A DNA stretch of 58,852 bases from Parcubacteria group bacterium GW2011_GWC2_48_17 (GCA_001003605.1 LCPL01000006.1:1-58852), one strand, 5' to 3'; numbered from the stretch's first letter, positions 24,236 to 33,212 are shown. Made by a program: numbers and translations. Notes: a model not told the origin generated them from the letters alone.

Positions 24236-24241
24236 ATTCTA
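24236..24241 (-). promoter_or_regulatory. -10 box of yidC (leaderless)
   Basis: TAGAAT on the - strand, six bases before the ATG at 24229. A weak -35 (TTGTGC) lies 16 bp upstream. Confidence 0.5.
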
Positions 24242-24249
24242 GCCCAAAA

Positions 24250-24420
24250 TGAGGAAAGCACAAAGTTCAGACAGACATACCAAAGCACAGTATCCAAAGG
24301 CCAAACAAAAACACCAAAACACAGTTCACAAAAATCCAAACGGACTGCATATTTGGTTTGTGCTTTGAAAAAGTCTGTGCCTTGTTTGGTTTTTTGTGCG
24401 GTTTGTGTTTTGGGCCTTCG
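24250..24420. repeat. Empty hairpin island between rnpA and yidC
   Basis: The left half holds GCACAAAG, CCAAAGCACAG, CCAAACAAAAACACC and AAAACACAG. The right half holds TTTGGTTTGTGCTTTG, GTCTGTGCCTTGTTTGG, TTTTTTGTGCGG and TTTGTGTTTTGGG. The halves are inverted, and no ORF lies inside. Confidence 0.75.
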
Positions 24421-24423
24421 CAA

Positions 24424-24753
24424 CTACAAACGGCGAACGGCTTGTTTTACCGCCATGAGAAACTCTTGTTCTAATTCTTTGAATGTAATGTCGAGGGCTC
24501 CTTTTTTAAGGGTTACGGTAAGCGTCTTTTGAGGTTGGAAAGGATGTTTTGCGATAATATGATACATCCTTCGCCGAAGAAGATTTCGGTCAACCGCTTT
24601 TTTGTAGGTGGATGCAGACACAATGACGGCAAATTTTTCTTTGCCGACAGGAACTCGTATGCAGCGGAGTGTGAGCCTTGGGGTGTGCACGAAAAACGTG
24701 CGCTGAAACTGTTTGAAGTCCTTGGTTGTTAGCCGTTTGGCTTTTGGCAACAT
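24424..24753 (-). CDS. rnpA: Ribonuclease P protein component
   Basis: The protein has 109 aa. Conserved features are AKRLTTKDFKQFQR at the N-terminus, the RNR-like basic motif VDRNLLRRRMYHIIAKH (residues 54-70), and KFAVIVSASTYKKA before it. It binds RNase P RNA for tRNA 5' maturation. It follows rpmH in the usual order. I did not find the RNase P RNA gene in this window. Confidence 0.9.
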   Translation of the reverse strand: MLPKAKRLTTKDFKQFQRTFFVHTPRLTLRCIRVPVGKEKFAVIVSASTYKKAVDRNLLRRRMYHIIAKHPFQPQKTLTVTLKKGALDITFKELEQEFLMAVKQAVRRL

Positions 24754-24864
24754 GGGAACAACTGATTAACTATTTAGCTTGCTAGCTTTTTAGGAAAGTA
24801 AAGAGAAAGATACCCAGTACAGAAGGTAGGACTTTTCTTACTAACAAGCTAATTAGCTAGAAAG

Positions 24865-25017
24865 CTAAGAAGCTCTTTGTCGGCTTACTGTAAGTTTTTT
24901 TCTGCCCTTTCCCCGCCTGCGGGAGAGCGCTCTCCGCCCCCCAGGTGTGGCCATGCGAGAGAGAAATCCATGCGTTCTCGCTCGTTTTTTTCTTTTTGGT
25001 TTGTAAGTGAAGCTCAT
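24865..25017 (-). CDS. rpmH: Ribosomal protein bL34
   Basis: The protein has 50 aa. It begins [20 protein letters not shown], continues [15 protein letters not shown] and then [10 protein letters not shown], which is unmistakably L34 (typical 44-47 aa). The frame is easily missed because a longer ORF overlaps it in another frame. The last residues (QRAS) and the stop TAG lie in the AGCTTTCTAGC-type island downstream. ATG 25017 lies directly beside a CGTGTAGCG repeat array (25018-25045). Confidence 0.92.
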   Translation of the reverse strand: MSFTYKPKRKKRARTHGFLSRMATPGGRRALSRRRGKGRKKLTVSRQRAS

Positions 25018-25290
25018 AGACGTGTAGCGTGTAGCGTGTAGCGAAGAATCTCCTAATTCTGAAAACTCTTGCGTTACACGTTACACGATTCGCGATTGTC
25101 CCCAATCTGTCCCCACATTATTAACATAAGGTCGTGTTTTTTACAAGTTTTGTATTTTCGTTATCAGTATATACTAGTATCGACTCAATTAGCTTGCTAG
25201 CTTTTTAGCTAGTTAGCTTTCTAGGAAGGAGACGGTACGCTAATAAGCTAGTAACCTGTAGTCGCAGACTAGCTAAACAGCTAATTCCCT
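25018..25290. other. rpmH-dnaA divergent spacer with two hairpin islands
   Basis: Region 25018-25090 has facing arms (ACGTGTAGCGTGTAGCG three times against CGTTACACGTTACACG). Region 25185-25285 has TTAGCTTGCTAGCTTTTTAG, AGCTAGTTAGCTTTC and facing CTAATAAGCTAG, ACTAGCTAAACAGC words. An AT-rich stretch between holds a possible dnaA -10 (TATACT at 25170-25175). I see no perfect DnaA box here. Confidence 0.6.
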
Positions 25291-25295
25291 AACCA

Positions 25296-26645
25296 ATGAA
25301 TGATATTAAAAAACTGTGGGAGGGCGCCCTCTTGGAAATAGAACTCTCGGTTTCCAAGGCTAATTTTACGACATGGTTTAAGGATACCTCTATAGCCCGT
25401 ATTGAGGAGGGGATAGTTTATCTTTCGGTGCCGAATACTTTCGTAAAGGATTGGCTTCTAAACAAATATCATAAGTTTATACTGCGTTCTCTCCGCAATA
25501 TTTCTGAACAAATCAGAGCGCTCGAATATACAGTTACCAAAGAAGATGTGCGTAAAAGGGAGCCGTTAGCCGTCCAAGTGGATTCTTCTTCGCTTACTTC
25601 CGAACTTCCAATTCAAGATTATTACGTGGATAAGGAAACCAACCTTAACCCGCGCTATACTTTCGACTCTTTTATTGTCGGGCCGTTTAACGAACTGGCG
25701 CACGCAGCCGCTTTGGCAATAATCAAAAGCCCTGGGATTACATATAACCCTCTTTTTGTGTATGGGTCAACTGGACACGGCAAAACGCACCTTATTCAGG
25801 CGATAGGAAATAAAATTAGAACTCTATTCCCAAACTACCGTATTTTTTACATGACGTCTGAAAAATTCTCGCAGGAATTCTTGAGTGCCATGCAAAATAA
25901 CCGCATCACTCAATTTAAGGAGAAATACCGCCAGTACGACTGTGTCATCATGGACGACATACAATTTTTCTCGGAAAAGGAGAGAAGCCAGGAGGAACTA
26001 TTCCATTTGTTCAATGAACTGTACGCGCACAATAAGCAAATTATCTTTTCTTCGGACCGGCACCCAAATTACATCCAAGGACTCGAGGAGCGCCTCAAAT
26101 CTAGATTCGCCGCGGGTATGACGGTGGATATTCCTCCTCCAGACAGAGAGTCGCGCGTATCAATTTTGAAGGCTAAGGCTCGCCTTATGAAGCTTAAGCT
26201 TGCTGACGACGCGGCCGAATACATATCAGCGGCTCTTGAGGGAAACATACGCGAACTTGAAGGAATGCTAAATTCAATTATGATGAAGACGGAGGTGAAG
26301 GGGGGGGAACTTGGCCTTTTAGAGATTAAGGAGATTCTAAAAAATACCAGCAAGCCCAAAAAAGCCTTATCCGCAAAGGAAATTACGAAAGTCATAGCGG
26401 ACTTTTACAGCATTGACGAAAACCACATCTACGAAAAGACTCGCAGGAAGGAGGTGGTAAAGCCAAGACAGCTTGTGATGTATATTCTTCGAGAAGACTG
26501 CCGCTTTTCATTTCCGCTTATCGGGCAGAAACTCGGGGGGAGGGACCACACGACTGTCATACACTCGTGCGAAAAAATCAGAAACGAGATTTTGGAAGAC
26601 CCGAATCTTCTTCAGGAAATAAACCAGATTCGCGCGTTGCTGTAA
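25296..26645 (+). CDS. dnaA: Chromosomal replication initiator DnaA
   Basis: The protein has 449 aa, a normal length. Domain I spans residues 1-80 (ALLEIELSVSKANFTTWFKD). The AAA+ domain begins YTFDSFIVGPFNELAHAAAL. Walker A is GSTGHGKTHL (about 156-165), an unusual substitution of the common GGVGLGKTHL. Walker B is VIMDDIQFF (about 215-223). Domain IV ends with RQLVMYILRE and GGRDHTTVIHSCEKI (about 413-427), the DnaA-box binding signature. It initiates replication. It is divergent from rpmH and followed by an AT-rich spacer and dnaN. Confidence 0.96.
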   Translation: MNDIKKLWEGALLEIELSVSKANFTTWFKDTSIARIEEGIVYLSVPNTFVKDWLLNKYHKFILRSLRNISEQIRALEYTVTKEDVRKREPLAVQVDSSSLTSELPIQDYYVDKETNLNPRYTFDSFIVGPFNELAHAAALAIIKSPGITYNPLFVYGSTGHGKTHLIQAIGNKIRTLFPNYRIFYMTSEKFSQEFLSAMQNNRITQFKEKYRQYDCVIMDDIQFFSEKERSQEELFHLFNELYAHNKQIIFSSDRHPNYIQGLEERLKSRFAAGMTVDIPPPDRESRVSILKAKARLMKLKLADDAAEYISAALEGNIRELEGMLNSIMMKTEVKGGELGLLEIKEILKNTSKPKKALSAKEITKVIADFYSIDENHIYEKTRRKEVVKPRQLVMYILREDCRFSFPLIGQKLGGRDHTTVIHSCEKIRNEILEDPNLLQEINQIRALL

Positions 26646-26940
26646 AAACACGTCGCCTTATATCCTGTGAATAACGCGGGCGCAAGACGGTGAATAAATT
26701 GTGGGAAACTAAATCAAAAAAGAACAAGGTGAAATCTTCTGCGTCGCCATAAACATTACAACCAATGTCTATTCCGCCAAAAAATCACTACACGACAAAG
26801 GAAAATCACTTTATCAACTTATCCACACTCATCATCATCAATATTCAATATTATAAAAATAAAAACAAAGAATACTTTGCAAAACAACAATTTATAGATA
26901 AACACAACCACTTGATTTACTCATAAACACCCACAATCTA
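26646..26940. other. Candidate replication origin (oriC) between dnaA and dnaN
   Basis: This is a 295-bp gene-free stretch. A perfect DnaA box TTATCCACA lies at 26819-26827, preceded by TTATCAAC. Weaker reverse boxes TGTGAATAA (26,663) and GGTGAATAA (about 26,690) are present. Directly after the perfect box comes CTCATCATCATCAATATTC and a run of almost pure A/T to 26,935, suitable for unwinding. Position between dnaA and dnaN supports an origin. GC skew around it was not computed. Confidence 0.65.
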
Positions 26941-28041
26941 ATGAAAATAGAAGTTATTAAAGATAAACTTCAAATAGTGGTGGGAAAAGCGCAAAGATTG
27001 TCTTCTAAACATCTTTCACTTCCAATTCTTTCGCATGTTCTTCTTACGGCCAAGCACGGGTCTCTTGTTGTGCGTGCCACCAACCTTGATATGGGGGGGG
27101 AATATACTATTCCCGCAAAAGTAGACAAAGAGGGGTCTGTGGCTGTCCCGGCTGTGGTTTTCTCTTCCTTTATTTCAAACTTGGGTGGCGCGCGGAGTGT
27201 GATTTTGGACGCCTCAGACAACAAACTTACTATTTCAACAGAAGGGAATAAAGCCATTATTAACGGTGCAAGCAGTGATGATTTCCCAACTATCCCAAAA
27301 GCCGAGGGTTCATTTTTCTCCATAGACCCGCAGATGCTCCTTAAGGGATTTAAGTCTGTATATTACGCGGGAGCGCTCGGAAATCTGAAGCCAGAGCTCT
27401 CCAGTGTGTTTCTCTATCACGATAACGAAGAGTTTGTATTCGCCGCAACCGACTCTTTCAGACTTGCGGAAAAAAGAATCCAGTTTAAAAAAACAGCCAC
27501 AGCATTCCAGCCAGTTCTCGTACCAATTAAGAACGTGGCGGAAATTATCCGCATGCTAGAGGAGGAGAAAGACGAAATACGGGTCTTCGTGGCCAAGGGG
27601 CAGCTTTCAATCGAGGGGAACAACCTACTCTTCACCTCAAGACTCATAGAGGGTTCTTTTCCCGACTATAAACAGATTATTCCAAAAGACTCTGTGGCTG
27701 AGGCGGTGGTTCTCAAAGAAGACCTTTTAGGGGCGCTCAAGCTTACAGCGCTATTCTCGGACCGATTCAATCAGCTACATATCCATTTAGACCAGAAAAA
27801 AAAGCTTTTTGAGCTTTCGGCTCGAAGTGGCGAGCTTGGGGAAAGTAAATCATCAGTTCACGCGGCTTTGTCAGGAGAAACAGTCCAGAGTAATTTTAAT
27901 TATCGCTATATAGCGGACTGCCTGCCAGCAATTTCGGCGGACAGCATGGCTTTTAGGTGGAGCGGCGACAACCGCCCGCTTCTCATTGGTGGAGTAGGAG
28001 ATAAATCATTCCGGTACATGGTGATGCCGATGAACCGCTAA
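26941..28041 (+). CDS. dnaN: DNA polymerase III beta subunit (sliding clamp)
   Basis: The protein has 366 aa, the standard length. It starts MKIEVIKDKLQIVVGKAQRL and contains LPILSHVLLTAKHGSLVVRA. Further regions are SSDDFPTIPKAEG, AATDSFRLAEKRI, LLFTSRLIEGSFPDYKQIIP and the terminal YMVMPMNR, all typical of the three clamp repeats and C-terminus. It tethers DNA polymerase. It follows the candidate origin, and its stop precedes an empty hairpin island. Confidence 0.96.
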   Translation: MKIEVIKDKLQIVVGKAQRLSSKHLSLPILSHVLLTAKHGSLVVRATNLDMGGEYTIPAKVDKEGSVAVPAVVFSSFISNLGGARSVILDASDNKLTISTEGNKAIINGASSDDFPTIPKAEGSFFSIDPQMLLKGFKSVYYAGALGNLKPELSSVFLYHDNEEFVFAATDSFRLAEKRIQFKKTATAFQPVLVPIKNVAEIIRMLEEEKDEIRVFVAKGQLSIEGNNLLFTSRLIEGSFPDYKQIIPKDSVAEAVVLKEDLLGALKLTALFSDRFNQLHIHLDQKKKLFELSARSGELGESKSSVHAALSGETVQSNFNYRYIADCLPAISADSMAFRWSGDNRPLLIGGVGDKSFRYMVMPMNR

Positions 28042-28200
28042 ATTAAAATATCGAATATCTAATTTCGAATATCGAAAAAATACTTAAAACGCAACAAATA
28101 CCAAAGTAAATGAAAAAGCAATTTTCTTTTCACTTTCTTTTTTGGTATTCGACATTTTTCGAGATTAGGTATTCGAAATTCGAAATTAATCTTCTGTGAA
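28042..28200. repeat. Empty hairpin island (TATCGAATATC type)
   Basis: The left arm 28042-28085 (AATATCGAATATCTAATTTC, GAATATCGAAAAAATAC) and right arm 28146-28192 (GGTATTCGACATTTTTCGAG, TATTCGAAATTCGAAATT) are reverse complements with few mismatches, about 60 nt apart. The island separates the convergent dnaN and PBP genes. Confidence 0.75.
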
Positions 28201-28204
28201 GATG

Positions 28205-30817
28205 TTAGTCGGTAACACCAAACTTCACCGAAGCCCGCCCCTTGTTTTGAAAAATATCGTACGCAACAACCGTAAGCTCGTTTTCCGGAATAAGCGCAGA
28301 CGCAATCTCCGCAGGCAAAAAAGAAAGCTGCCACGGTTCGCGTGAACTTGAACCGATAAAGAGGTTGTTTACAAAAAAGTGGACTCGCGACACGGGGAAA
28401 CGAGACGACACGGCAATTTGCACTATCTTTTTGTCGTTTTTCCCCAGAATAGAACCCGATACAGGGTTAGTTATAGAAATTTGAGGGGCGAATTCAGGTC
28501 GGTGCAGGTCGTCGGCTTCAACCGGAACAGAAGCTTCTGCTTCATCCTGAAACCCTTGTTCGCCTGCCCATTTGCGCACCGCGTATTCCCAACGTTCGAA
28601 CTGGGGGTCTTCTTGCGGAGGTGTAGTTCTAAAAGCGGTGGGATTAGCTTTATCTATCCAATAAAGGGTTGAATGGACCTCTCGAATCGCGCGCTCCTCG
28701 CGTAATTCTGGAGGAGTGAACTCCGTGGCTCGTTTCTCCGACAGCTTATCCACGAAATATGTTTTTCCTCCCCGCCAAATACCGCGGAGTATCGGCGGAA
28801 GCGAAGCGTTATTTTTTTCCGCGGGCTTTTGGAAAACCCCGGGCTTTATACGCTGGAGCGCTTTATTCATAAAGGCGTTCCACATTGGCGCGACAATATA
28901 AGCCGCCACCTTATGCATCGCCCTATTGTCATTGTTGCCCGCCCAAGCCCCAACCACAAGATTGGTAGTATAGCCCACTATCCACGCGTCGCGAAAATCA
29001 TTGGTAGTGCCGGTTTTTGCGGCCACATCGCGCCCCGGGAAGTAGAGTGGAGAGTTCTCTCCAAACGCGGGCGTCCTCGCTTTATTGTCAGAAAGGATAT
29101 CTGTGATTGTGAGAGCCGTTTCCTTTTGGAGCACTTGCTCTTCCTTGCCCCGCCATTCCTCAATCAAATTACCATTCTTATCCTCAATACGAAGAATGCC
29201 GCTTTGCTCACGGAAAACCCCCCCGGAGGCGAATACCCCGTAAGCTCCGATTAGCTCGAGCAGTTTTACCTCTCCGCCGCCAAGAACTAAAGTAAGGCCA
29301 TATCTGTCGGTATTTTCTAGCGTGGAGAGTCCCATGTTCTTGGCAAGGCGAAGAGAATCTTTGAGGCCAGCAAGATACAGGACTTGGATAGCAGGCACAT
29401 TCACCGATTGAGCAAGAGCGTCGCGGAAAGTTATAGGACCTCGGTATTTGCCGTCATAATTCTCCGGCTTGTAACATTTATCGGCATTTTCCGGCTTTTT
29501 AGGAGTGCCGTCAGGATTGCACTCAGTTGAAAATTCTATTGGCAGGTCAAAAACTATGGTGTCTGGGGTAAATCCCTTTTCAAACGCAGTCGCGTACACA
29601 AACGGCTTGAACGCCGACCCTGGCTGGCGATGCGCTATCGCGACGTTAAAGTTACCGTCAATCCCCTTGTCGAAATAGTCGCGGGAGCCAACCATAACCA
29701 GTATTTGACCGGTCGTAGGGTCAATTGCGGTAAGGGCGGCGTTTTCAGCGTCGAATTTTTCCTTGTTCTCCAGCGCGTATTTTTTTACTATTTCCTCCGC
29801 GATTTTTTGAAGCTCATAATCAAGCGTCGTAATCACCCTAAAACCGTTTTCTTCAAGCGCTTCGCGCCCGTATTTTTCTTCAAGATACTGTCGGATGAAT
29901 ACGACAAAATGAGGGGCAAGAATGCCAACTTCGTTGTTTGGCTTAAAGAAAGAGGCGCATGCCGGCTTTCCATCGTCCTTCGGCGTTTTTGCCGTTGGAG
30001 GCTTTAAGGCGGAATTTTCGGCGTCTACAGAGGCAGTGGCGCAGATAATTTCCTTTTTTGCCGTTTCGTATTCTTCTTTTGTAATGAAGGCAAGCTCTTC
30101 CATGCGGCGGAGGACCAGATTTTTGCGCTCCTCGAGTTCGTCCCTATGATTGCCGTACGGCGAGAAATAAGTAGGAGCGTTTGGGAGAGCCGCCATGTAA
30201 GCCGCCTCGACAATCGTAAGCTCGCTCGAGCTCTTTCCCAAAAAAGCCTGTGATGCTTCCTCAATACCGTAGAGCGTTCCGCCGTACGGAATCTCATTTA
30301 GATACAGCGACAAAATAGTTTCCTTATCAAAAACCTTTTCAAGGCGGAGAGCCAGCGCCCACTCTTTTAGCTTGCGAGAAACTTTCTTCTCGTTCGTGAG
30401 CAGTGAATTCTTTACAACCTGTTGCGTAATCGTGGAACCACCCTGTCCGCCCAAAAGATTCCCCTCGAACAGATTAGTGAGTACGGCGCGGAGAATCGCC
30501 TTCACTCTGATGCCGTTGTGTTGCCAAAATTCGCTGTCCTCAATCGCCACAGTCGCGTTTTTGACGTTGCTGGATATTTCGCCATACGGAACTATGGTGC
30601 GTTGCGCACTACGGTGCAGGTCGTAGAGAACCACTTCACCGGTGCGGTCGTAAATCTTTGTTGATTCGCTCACCTTTCGAGTTTCAAATTCAGATAAACT
30701 TGGAAGCTCCCACGATGATACCCATAGAACAAAAAATCCCGCTCCAAGAAGCCCGAGGGAGAGCGTGAGCAGAAAAACGATACGAATAATGTGGTGATGT
30801 TTTTTCTGGTGTGGCAT
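28205..30817 (-). CDS. Bifunctional penicillin-binding protein 1A (glycosyltransferase and transpeptidase)
   Basis: The protein has 870 aa. It has an N-terminal membrane anchor (residues 8-32). The GT51 domain (about 60-230) has the catalytic-Glu motif EDSEFWQHNG, then GGSTITQQVVKN and LYLNEIPYG. The transpeptidase domain (about 360-660) has GSAFKPF (SxxK serine), AQSVNVPA (SxN) and AKTGTTNDF (KTG). A C-terminal region (750-870) resembles an Ig-like domain. It polymerises and cross-links peptidoglycan outside the membrane. A TGCTACTAT extended -10 (30832-30824) six bases before the ATG indicates a leaderless transcript. Confidence 0.93.
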   Translation of the reverse strand: MPHQKKHHHIIRIVFLLTLSLGLLGAGFFVLWVSSWELPSLSEFETRKVSESTKIYDRTGEVVLYDLHRSAQRTIVPYGEISSNVKNATVAIEDSEFWQHNGIRVKAILRAVLTNLFEGNLLGGQGGSTITQQVVKNSLLTNEKKVSRKLKEWALALRLEKVFDKETILSLYLNEIPYGGTLYGIEEASQAFLGKSSSELTIVEAAYMAALPNAPTYFSPYGNHRDELEERKNLVLRRMEELAFITKEEYETAKKEIICATASVDAENSALKPPTAKTPKDDGKPACASFFKPNNEVGILAPHFVVFIRQYLEEKYGREALEENGFRVITTLDYELQKIAEEIVKKYALENKEKFDAENAALTAIDPTTGQILVMVGSRDYFDKGIDGNFNVAIAHRQPGSAFKPFVYATAFEKGFTPDTIVFDLPIEFSTECNPDGTPKKPENADKCYKPENYDGKYRGPITFRDALAQSVNVPAIQVLYLAGLKDSLRLAKNMGLSTLENTDRYGLTLVLGGGEVKLLELIGAYGVFASGGVFREQSGILRIEDKNGNLIEEWRGKEEQVLQKETALTITDILSDNKARTPAFGENSPLYFPGRDVAAKTGTTNDFRDAWIVGYTTNLVVGAWAGNNDNRAMHKVAAYIVAPMWNAFMNKALQRIKPGVFQKPAEKNNASLPPILRGIWRGGKTYFVDKLSEKRATEFTPPELREERAIREVHSTLYWIDKANPTAFRTTPPQEDPQFERWEYAVRKWAGEQGFQDEAEASVPVEADDLHRPEFAPQISITNPVSGSILGKNDKKIVQIAVSSRFPVSRVHFFVNNLFIGSSSREPWQLSFLPAEIASALIPENELTVVAYDIFQNKGRASVKFGVTD

Positions 30818-30823
30818 GGGAAG

Positions 30824-30832
30824 ATAGTAGCA
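30824..30832 (-). promoter_or_regulatory. Extended -10 (TGCTACTAT) of the PBP gene
   Basis: TACTAT on the - strand (30829-30824) is preceded by TGC and followed after six bases by the ATG at 30817. Confidence 0.6.
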
Positions 30833-30839
30833 TAACTAA

Positions 30840-30935
30840 ACTGGAATTATGAAGTATGAATCTTGAATTATGGAAAGGCCAATTTTGGTTTCCCAACCCT
30901 AATTCATAATTCCCAATTCATTATTCACCCGAGGT
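30840..30935. repeat. Empty hairpin island (GAATTATGAA type)
   Basis: The left words GGAATTATGAAGTATGAATC and TTGAATTATGG face the right words CCTAATTCATAATTCCC and AATTCATTATTCA. The island lies between the divergent PBP and tyrS promoters. Confidence 0.75.
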
Positions 30936-30936
30936 A

Positions 30937-30945
30937 TGCTACCGT
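30937..30945 (+). promoter_or_regulatory. Extended -10 (TGCTACCGT) of tyrS
   Basis: The hexamer TACCGT (30940-30945) is weak but has TGC before it and lies six bases from ATG 30952, the same geometry as the other leaderless genes. Confidence 0.45.
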
Positions 30946-30951
30946 ATACCC

Positions 30952-32175
30952 ATGTCCTTTTTTAGGAAAACTCAAAAAGTGCTTGTTGATGACGCAAAAA
31001 TACGCGAACTTCTTATACGCGGAGTGGGGCGTATATATCCGTCTAAAGAGGCACTTGAGGCAAAACTCAAAGCAGGGGAACGGCTCTCGATATACTACGG
31101 CATCGACCCGACGGGAGACACGCTCCATCTCGGACATGCGCTCAATCTTCTCAAGCTACGAATGTTTCAGGACCTCGGTCACGAAGTTATCATTTTGTAT
31201 GGCGGCTTTACTGCGCAAATCGGAGACCCGACAGACAAATTGGCCGCGCGACAGCCGCTCACCCCAGAACGAATTAAAAAAAACGCCGTCAATTATAAAA
31301 AACTGGTCGGTAAGATTTTGGATTTAAAAAAGGACAACATTCGTTTTTTGGATAACCAAGTATGGAGCAACAAACTTAAACCTGTCGACATGCTCAACAT
31401 AGCCTCGTACTTCACCACCTCGCAACTCCTTGAGCGCGATATGTTTCAGGAGCGGCTTAAGCGCGGCAAAGAAGTGCACGCGAATGAACTTCTCTACCCC
31501 GTGTTTCAAGCCTATGACGCAGTAACTATGGGTGTTGATATCCAAATCGGGGGCAATGATCAAACATTCAATATGCTAGCGGGACGGACGCTTATGCGTA
31601 AAATGAAGAACAAAGAAAAGTTTGTCATTGCGATGAGGCTTCTCGTAGATCCGTCAGGGAAGAAGATGGGGAAGACCGAAGACAACATGGTAACACTTGA
31701 AGACACTCCGGCGGATATCTACGGCAAAGTTATGAGTTGGTCTGATGCCATGATACTCCCGGGTTTTGAGCTGTGCACCGCTATTTCCCTGACGGAGATT
31801 ACTTTGGTAAAGCAAAGACTTGAGGATGGAGAGAATCCCAAAGAGCTCAAGATGCGTTTAGCGCGTGAAATTGTCGCACTCTGTCATGGAGGGGAGAAAT
31901 CAAAAGAGGCCGAAGAAAGTTTTGTGAAGACTTTTCAGGAAAAAAAACCGCAAGAGTTTGTGGACATACATTTGGCGGGGCAGACTATTTCAGACGTACT
32001 TGTAGCAAAAGAGGTGGTGAGCTCCAAGGGAGAACTTCGCCGGCTCATAGGCGAAGGAGCAATCACAAATCTTGATACCAATCAAAAAGTAGTGGAAACA
32101 TTCTTGACCAATCCACAAGCGGGCAAGTACCGCATCGGCAAGCACCGGTTTATAGAAATAAAACACTGTGAATAA
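30952..32175 (+). CDS. tyrS: Tyrosyl-tRNA synthetase
   Basis: The protein has 407 aa. The class I signature is GDTLHLGHALNLLKL (HIGH region, near residues 55-69) and the KMSKS-like loop is GKKMGKTEDN. An S4 RNA-binding domain lies near residues 340-400 (VSSKGELRRLIGEGAI). It charges tRNA-Tyr. The last codons come from the inverted end of an IS982-like element: the reading is EIK-HCE-stop. Removing the IS and one target copy (AAAAC) would give EIK-QNP-stop (33176-33190). So the insertion changed only the final three residues and enzyme function should be intact. Confidence 0.93.
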   Translation: MSFFRKTQKVLVDDAKIRELLIRGVGRIYPSKEALEAKLKAGERLSIYYGIDPTGDTLHLGHALNLLKLRMFQDLGHEVIILYGGFTAQIGDPTDKLAARQPLTPERIKKNAVNYKKLVGKILDLKKDNIRFLDNQVWSNKLKPVDMLNIASYFTTSQLLERDMFQERLKRGKEVHANELLYPVFQAYDAVTMGVDIQIGGNDQTFNMLAGRTLMRKMKNKEKFVIAMRLLVDPSGKKMGKTEDNMVTLEDTPADIYGKVMSWSDAMILPGFELCTAISLTEITLVKQRLEDGENPKELKMRLAREIVALCHGGEKSKEAEESFVKTFQEKKPQEFVDIHLAGQTISDVLVAKEVVSSKGELRRLIGEGAITNLDTNQKVVETFLTNPQAGKYRIGKHRFIEIKHCE

Positions 32176-32208
32176 CGAAATGCACCAGACCACGATTAGG
32201 TGATACAC

Positions 32209-32239
32209 TACAAGCGGCTCCCTAACGGGAGCCGCTTGT
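32209..32239 (+). terminator. Strong hairpin upstream of the transposase, inside the IS
   Basis: The stem ACAAGCGGCTCCC-TAAC-GGGAGCCGCTTGT has 13 perfect pairs. It lacks a T-run. Many IS elements use such a structure to block incoming transcription or translation; here it lies just before the transposase start. Confidence 0.65.
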
Positions 32240-33046
32240 ATGTTACTCACTGGAATAACAATCTATCACAACCTCAACACTATCGTAACACAGTTCTTCA
32301 GCGCACTCCAATTCAAGGAACGCGAACACTCCAAAGGTCGGAAACCAATCCTCACTAACTCCGAAGCCGTCACCTGCGCCGTCTTCAAGCAGAGACAGAA
32401 CATTGCCACAATAAAATCCCTCTATGACATCTTGGAACCCCCGCTCTCGTATCAGAAGTTCGTGGATGCCGTGAACCGCGCGGAGAAATATCTAGCCGCC
32501 CTGATTGGGGCAATCATGCGGATACTTGGAAAGGAGGCGCATGTCATCAAGTTCACCGACTCGACCGAGCTTCCCGTCTGTCTCCCGAAAAACGCGAGGT
32601 ATCATCGCACTATGCGAGGGTGTGCTGAATGGTCGAAAAGCTCCAAAGGCTGGTTCTATGGCCTCAAGCTTCACCTTTCTGCTGATGCGGAGGGGCGGGT
32701 GCTGGCGCTTCGCCTCACCCCAGGTAACGCTGACGACCGCGCCATATTCCGCAGGATGAATGAGAAACTGCGTGGCCTCTTTGTCGCCGATGCGGGGTAT
32801 GTCTCAAAGGAGCTTGCGCAGGACTTCTGCATCGAAGGTGAGCGCCTCCTCATTACCGCCGTTCGTGCGAACATGAAAAAGCTCGCCACCTTTGTGCAGG
32901 TTGCGCTCCTCAATCTGCGTATGCGGGTGGAGATACACTTCCGCATGCTCAAAGTCTGTTATGGCCTCGTCACGTCGTTTCCTCGTTCCGTTGACGGTTA
33001 CCTCACGCATTACCTTGCCGCGATTGCGGCGCATCTGCTCGCGTAA
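32240..33046 (+). CDS. IS982-family DDE transposase
   Basis: The protein has 268 aa. Catalytic regions are KFTDSTELPVC (first D, about residue 102), SSKGWFYGLKLHLSADAEG (120-150), ADAGYVSKELAQ (second D, about 183) and RVEIHFRMLK (E, about 240). These follow the IS982 order. It appears complete and probably functional. The start ATG 32240 overlaps the foot of the upstream hairpin, which could limit translation. Confidence 0.88.
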   Translation: MLLTGITIYHNLNTIVTQFFSALQFKEREHSKGRKPILTNSEAVTCAVFKQRQNIATIKSLYDILEPPLSYQKFVDAVNRAEKYLAALIGAIMRILGKEAHVIKFTDSTELPVCLPKNARYHRTMRGCAEWSKSSKGWFYGLKLHLSADAEGRVLALRLTPGNADDRAIFRRMNEKLRGLFVADAGYVSKELAQDFCIEGERLLITAVRANMKKLATFVQVALLNLRMRVEIHFRMLKVCYGLVTSFPRSVDGYLTHYLAAIAAHLLA

Positions 33047-33212
33047 TCAATTATCAAAAAGGTTTCTTCGTTGTTTCGTTCTTGAATCGTTAGTGTTGAG
33101 TGTTGTTTTCACAAAAGCCACAGACATCTGTGATTGTTCGTTTTACCTTTCAAATTGCATTTCGTTATTCAAAGTAAAACAGAATCCTTAATCTTTCATC
33201 CTTAATCTTTAA

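Larger units (their letters stand above)
32165..33175. mobile_element. IS982-like insertion sequence (complete)
   Basis: The element is about 1011 bp long. The left end ACTGTGAATAACGAAATGCA (32165-32184) and the reverse complement of the right end, ACTTTGAATAACGAAATGCA, are 20-bp inverted repeats with one mismatch. A 5-bp direct repeat AAAAC flanks both sides (32160-32164 and 33176-33180). One transposase gene is inside. The intact ends and gene suggest recent insertion at the 3' end of tyrS. Confidence 0.88.

Noticed and set aside
25018-25090. Regularly repeated CGTGTAG words as a possible CRISPR array
   Set aside because: Unit length is about 8 nt without spacers, the words are degenerate and face an inverted set, and no cas genes are present.
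26820-26845. DnaA-trio element after the DnaA box
   Set aside because: The trinucleotide run is ATC on the top strand; its orientation does not match the described DnaA-trio repeat, so I only note the run.
32209-32239. Hairpin as the native terminator of tyrS
   Set aside because: It lies inside the insertion sequence; the T-flanked stem at 33,213 fits better as the original tyrS terminator.
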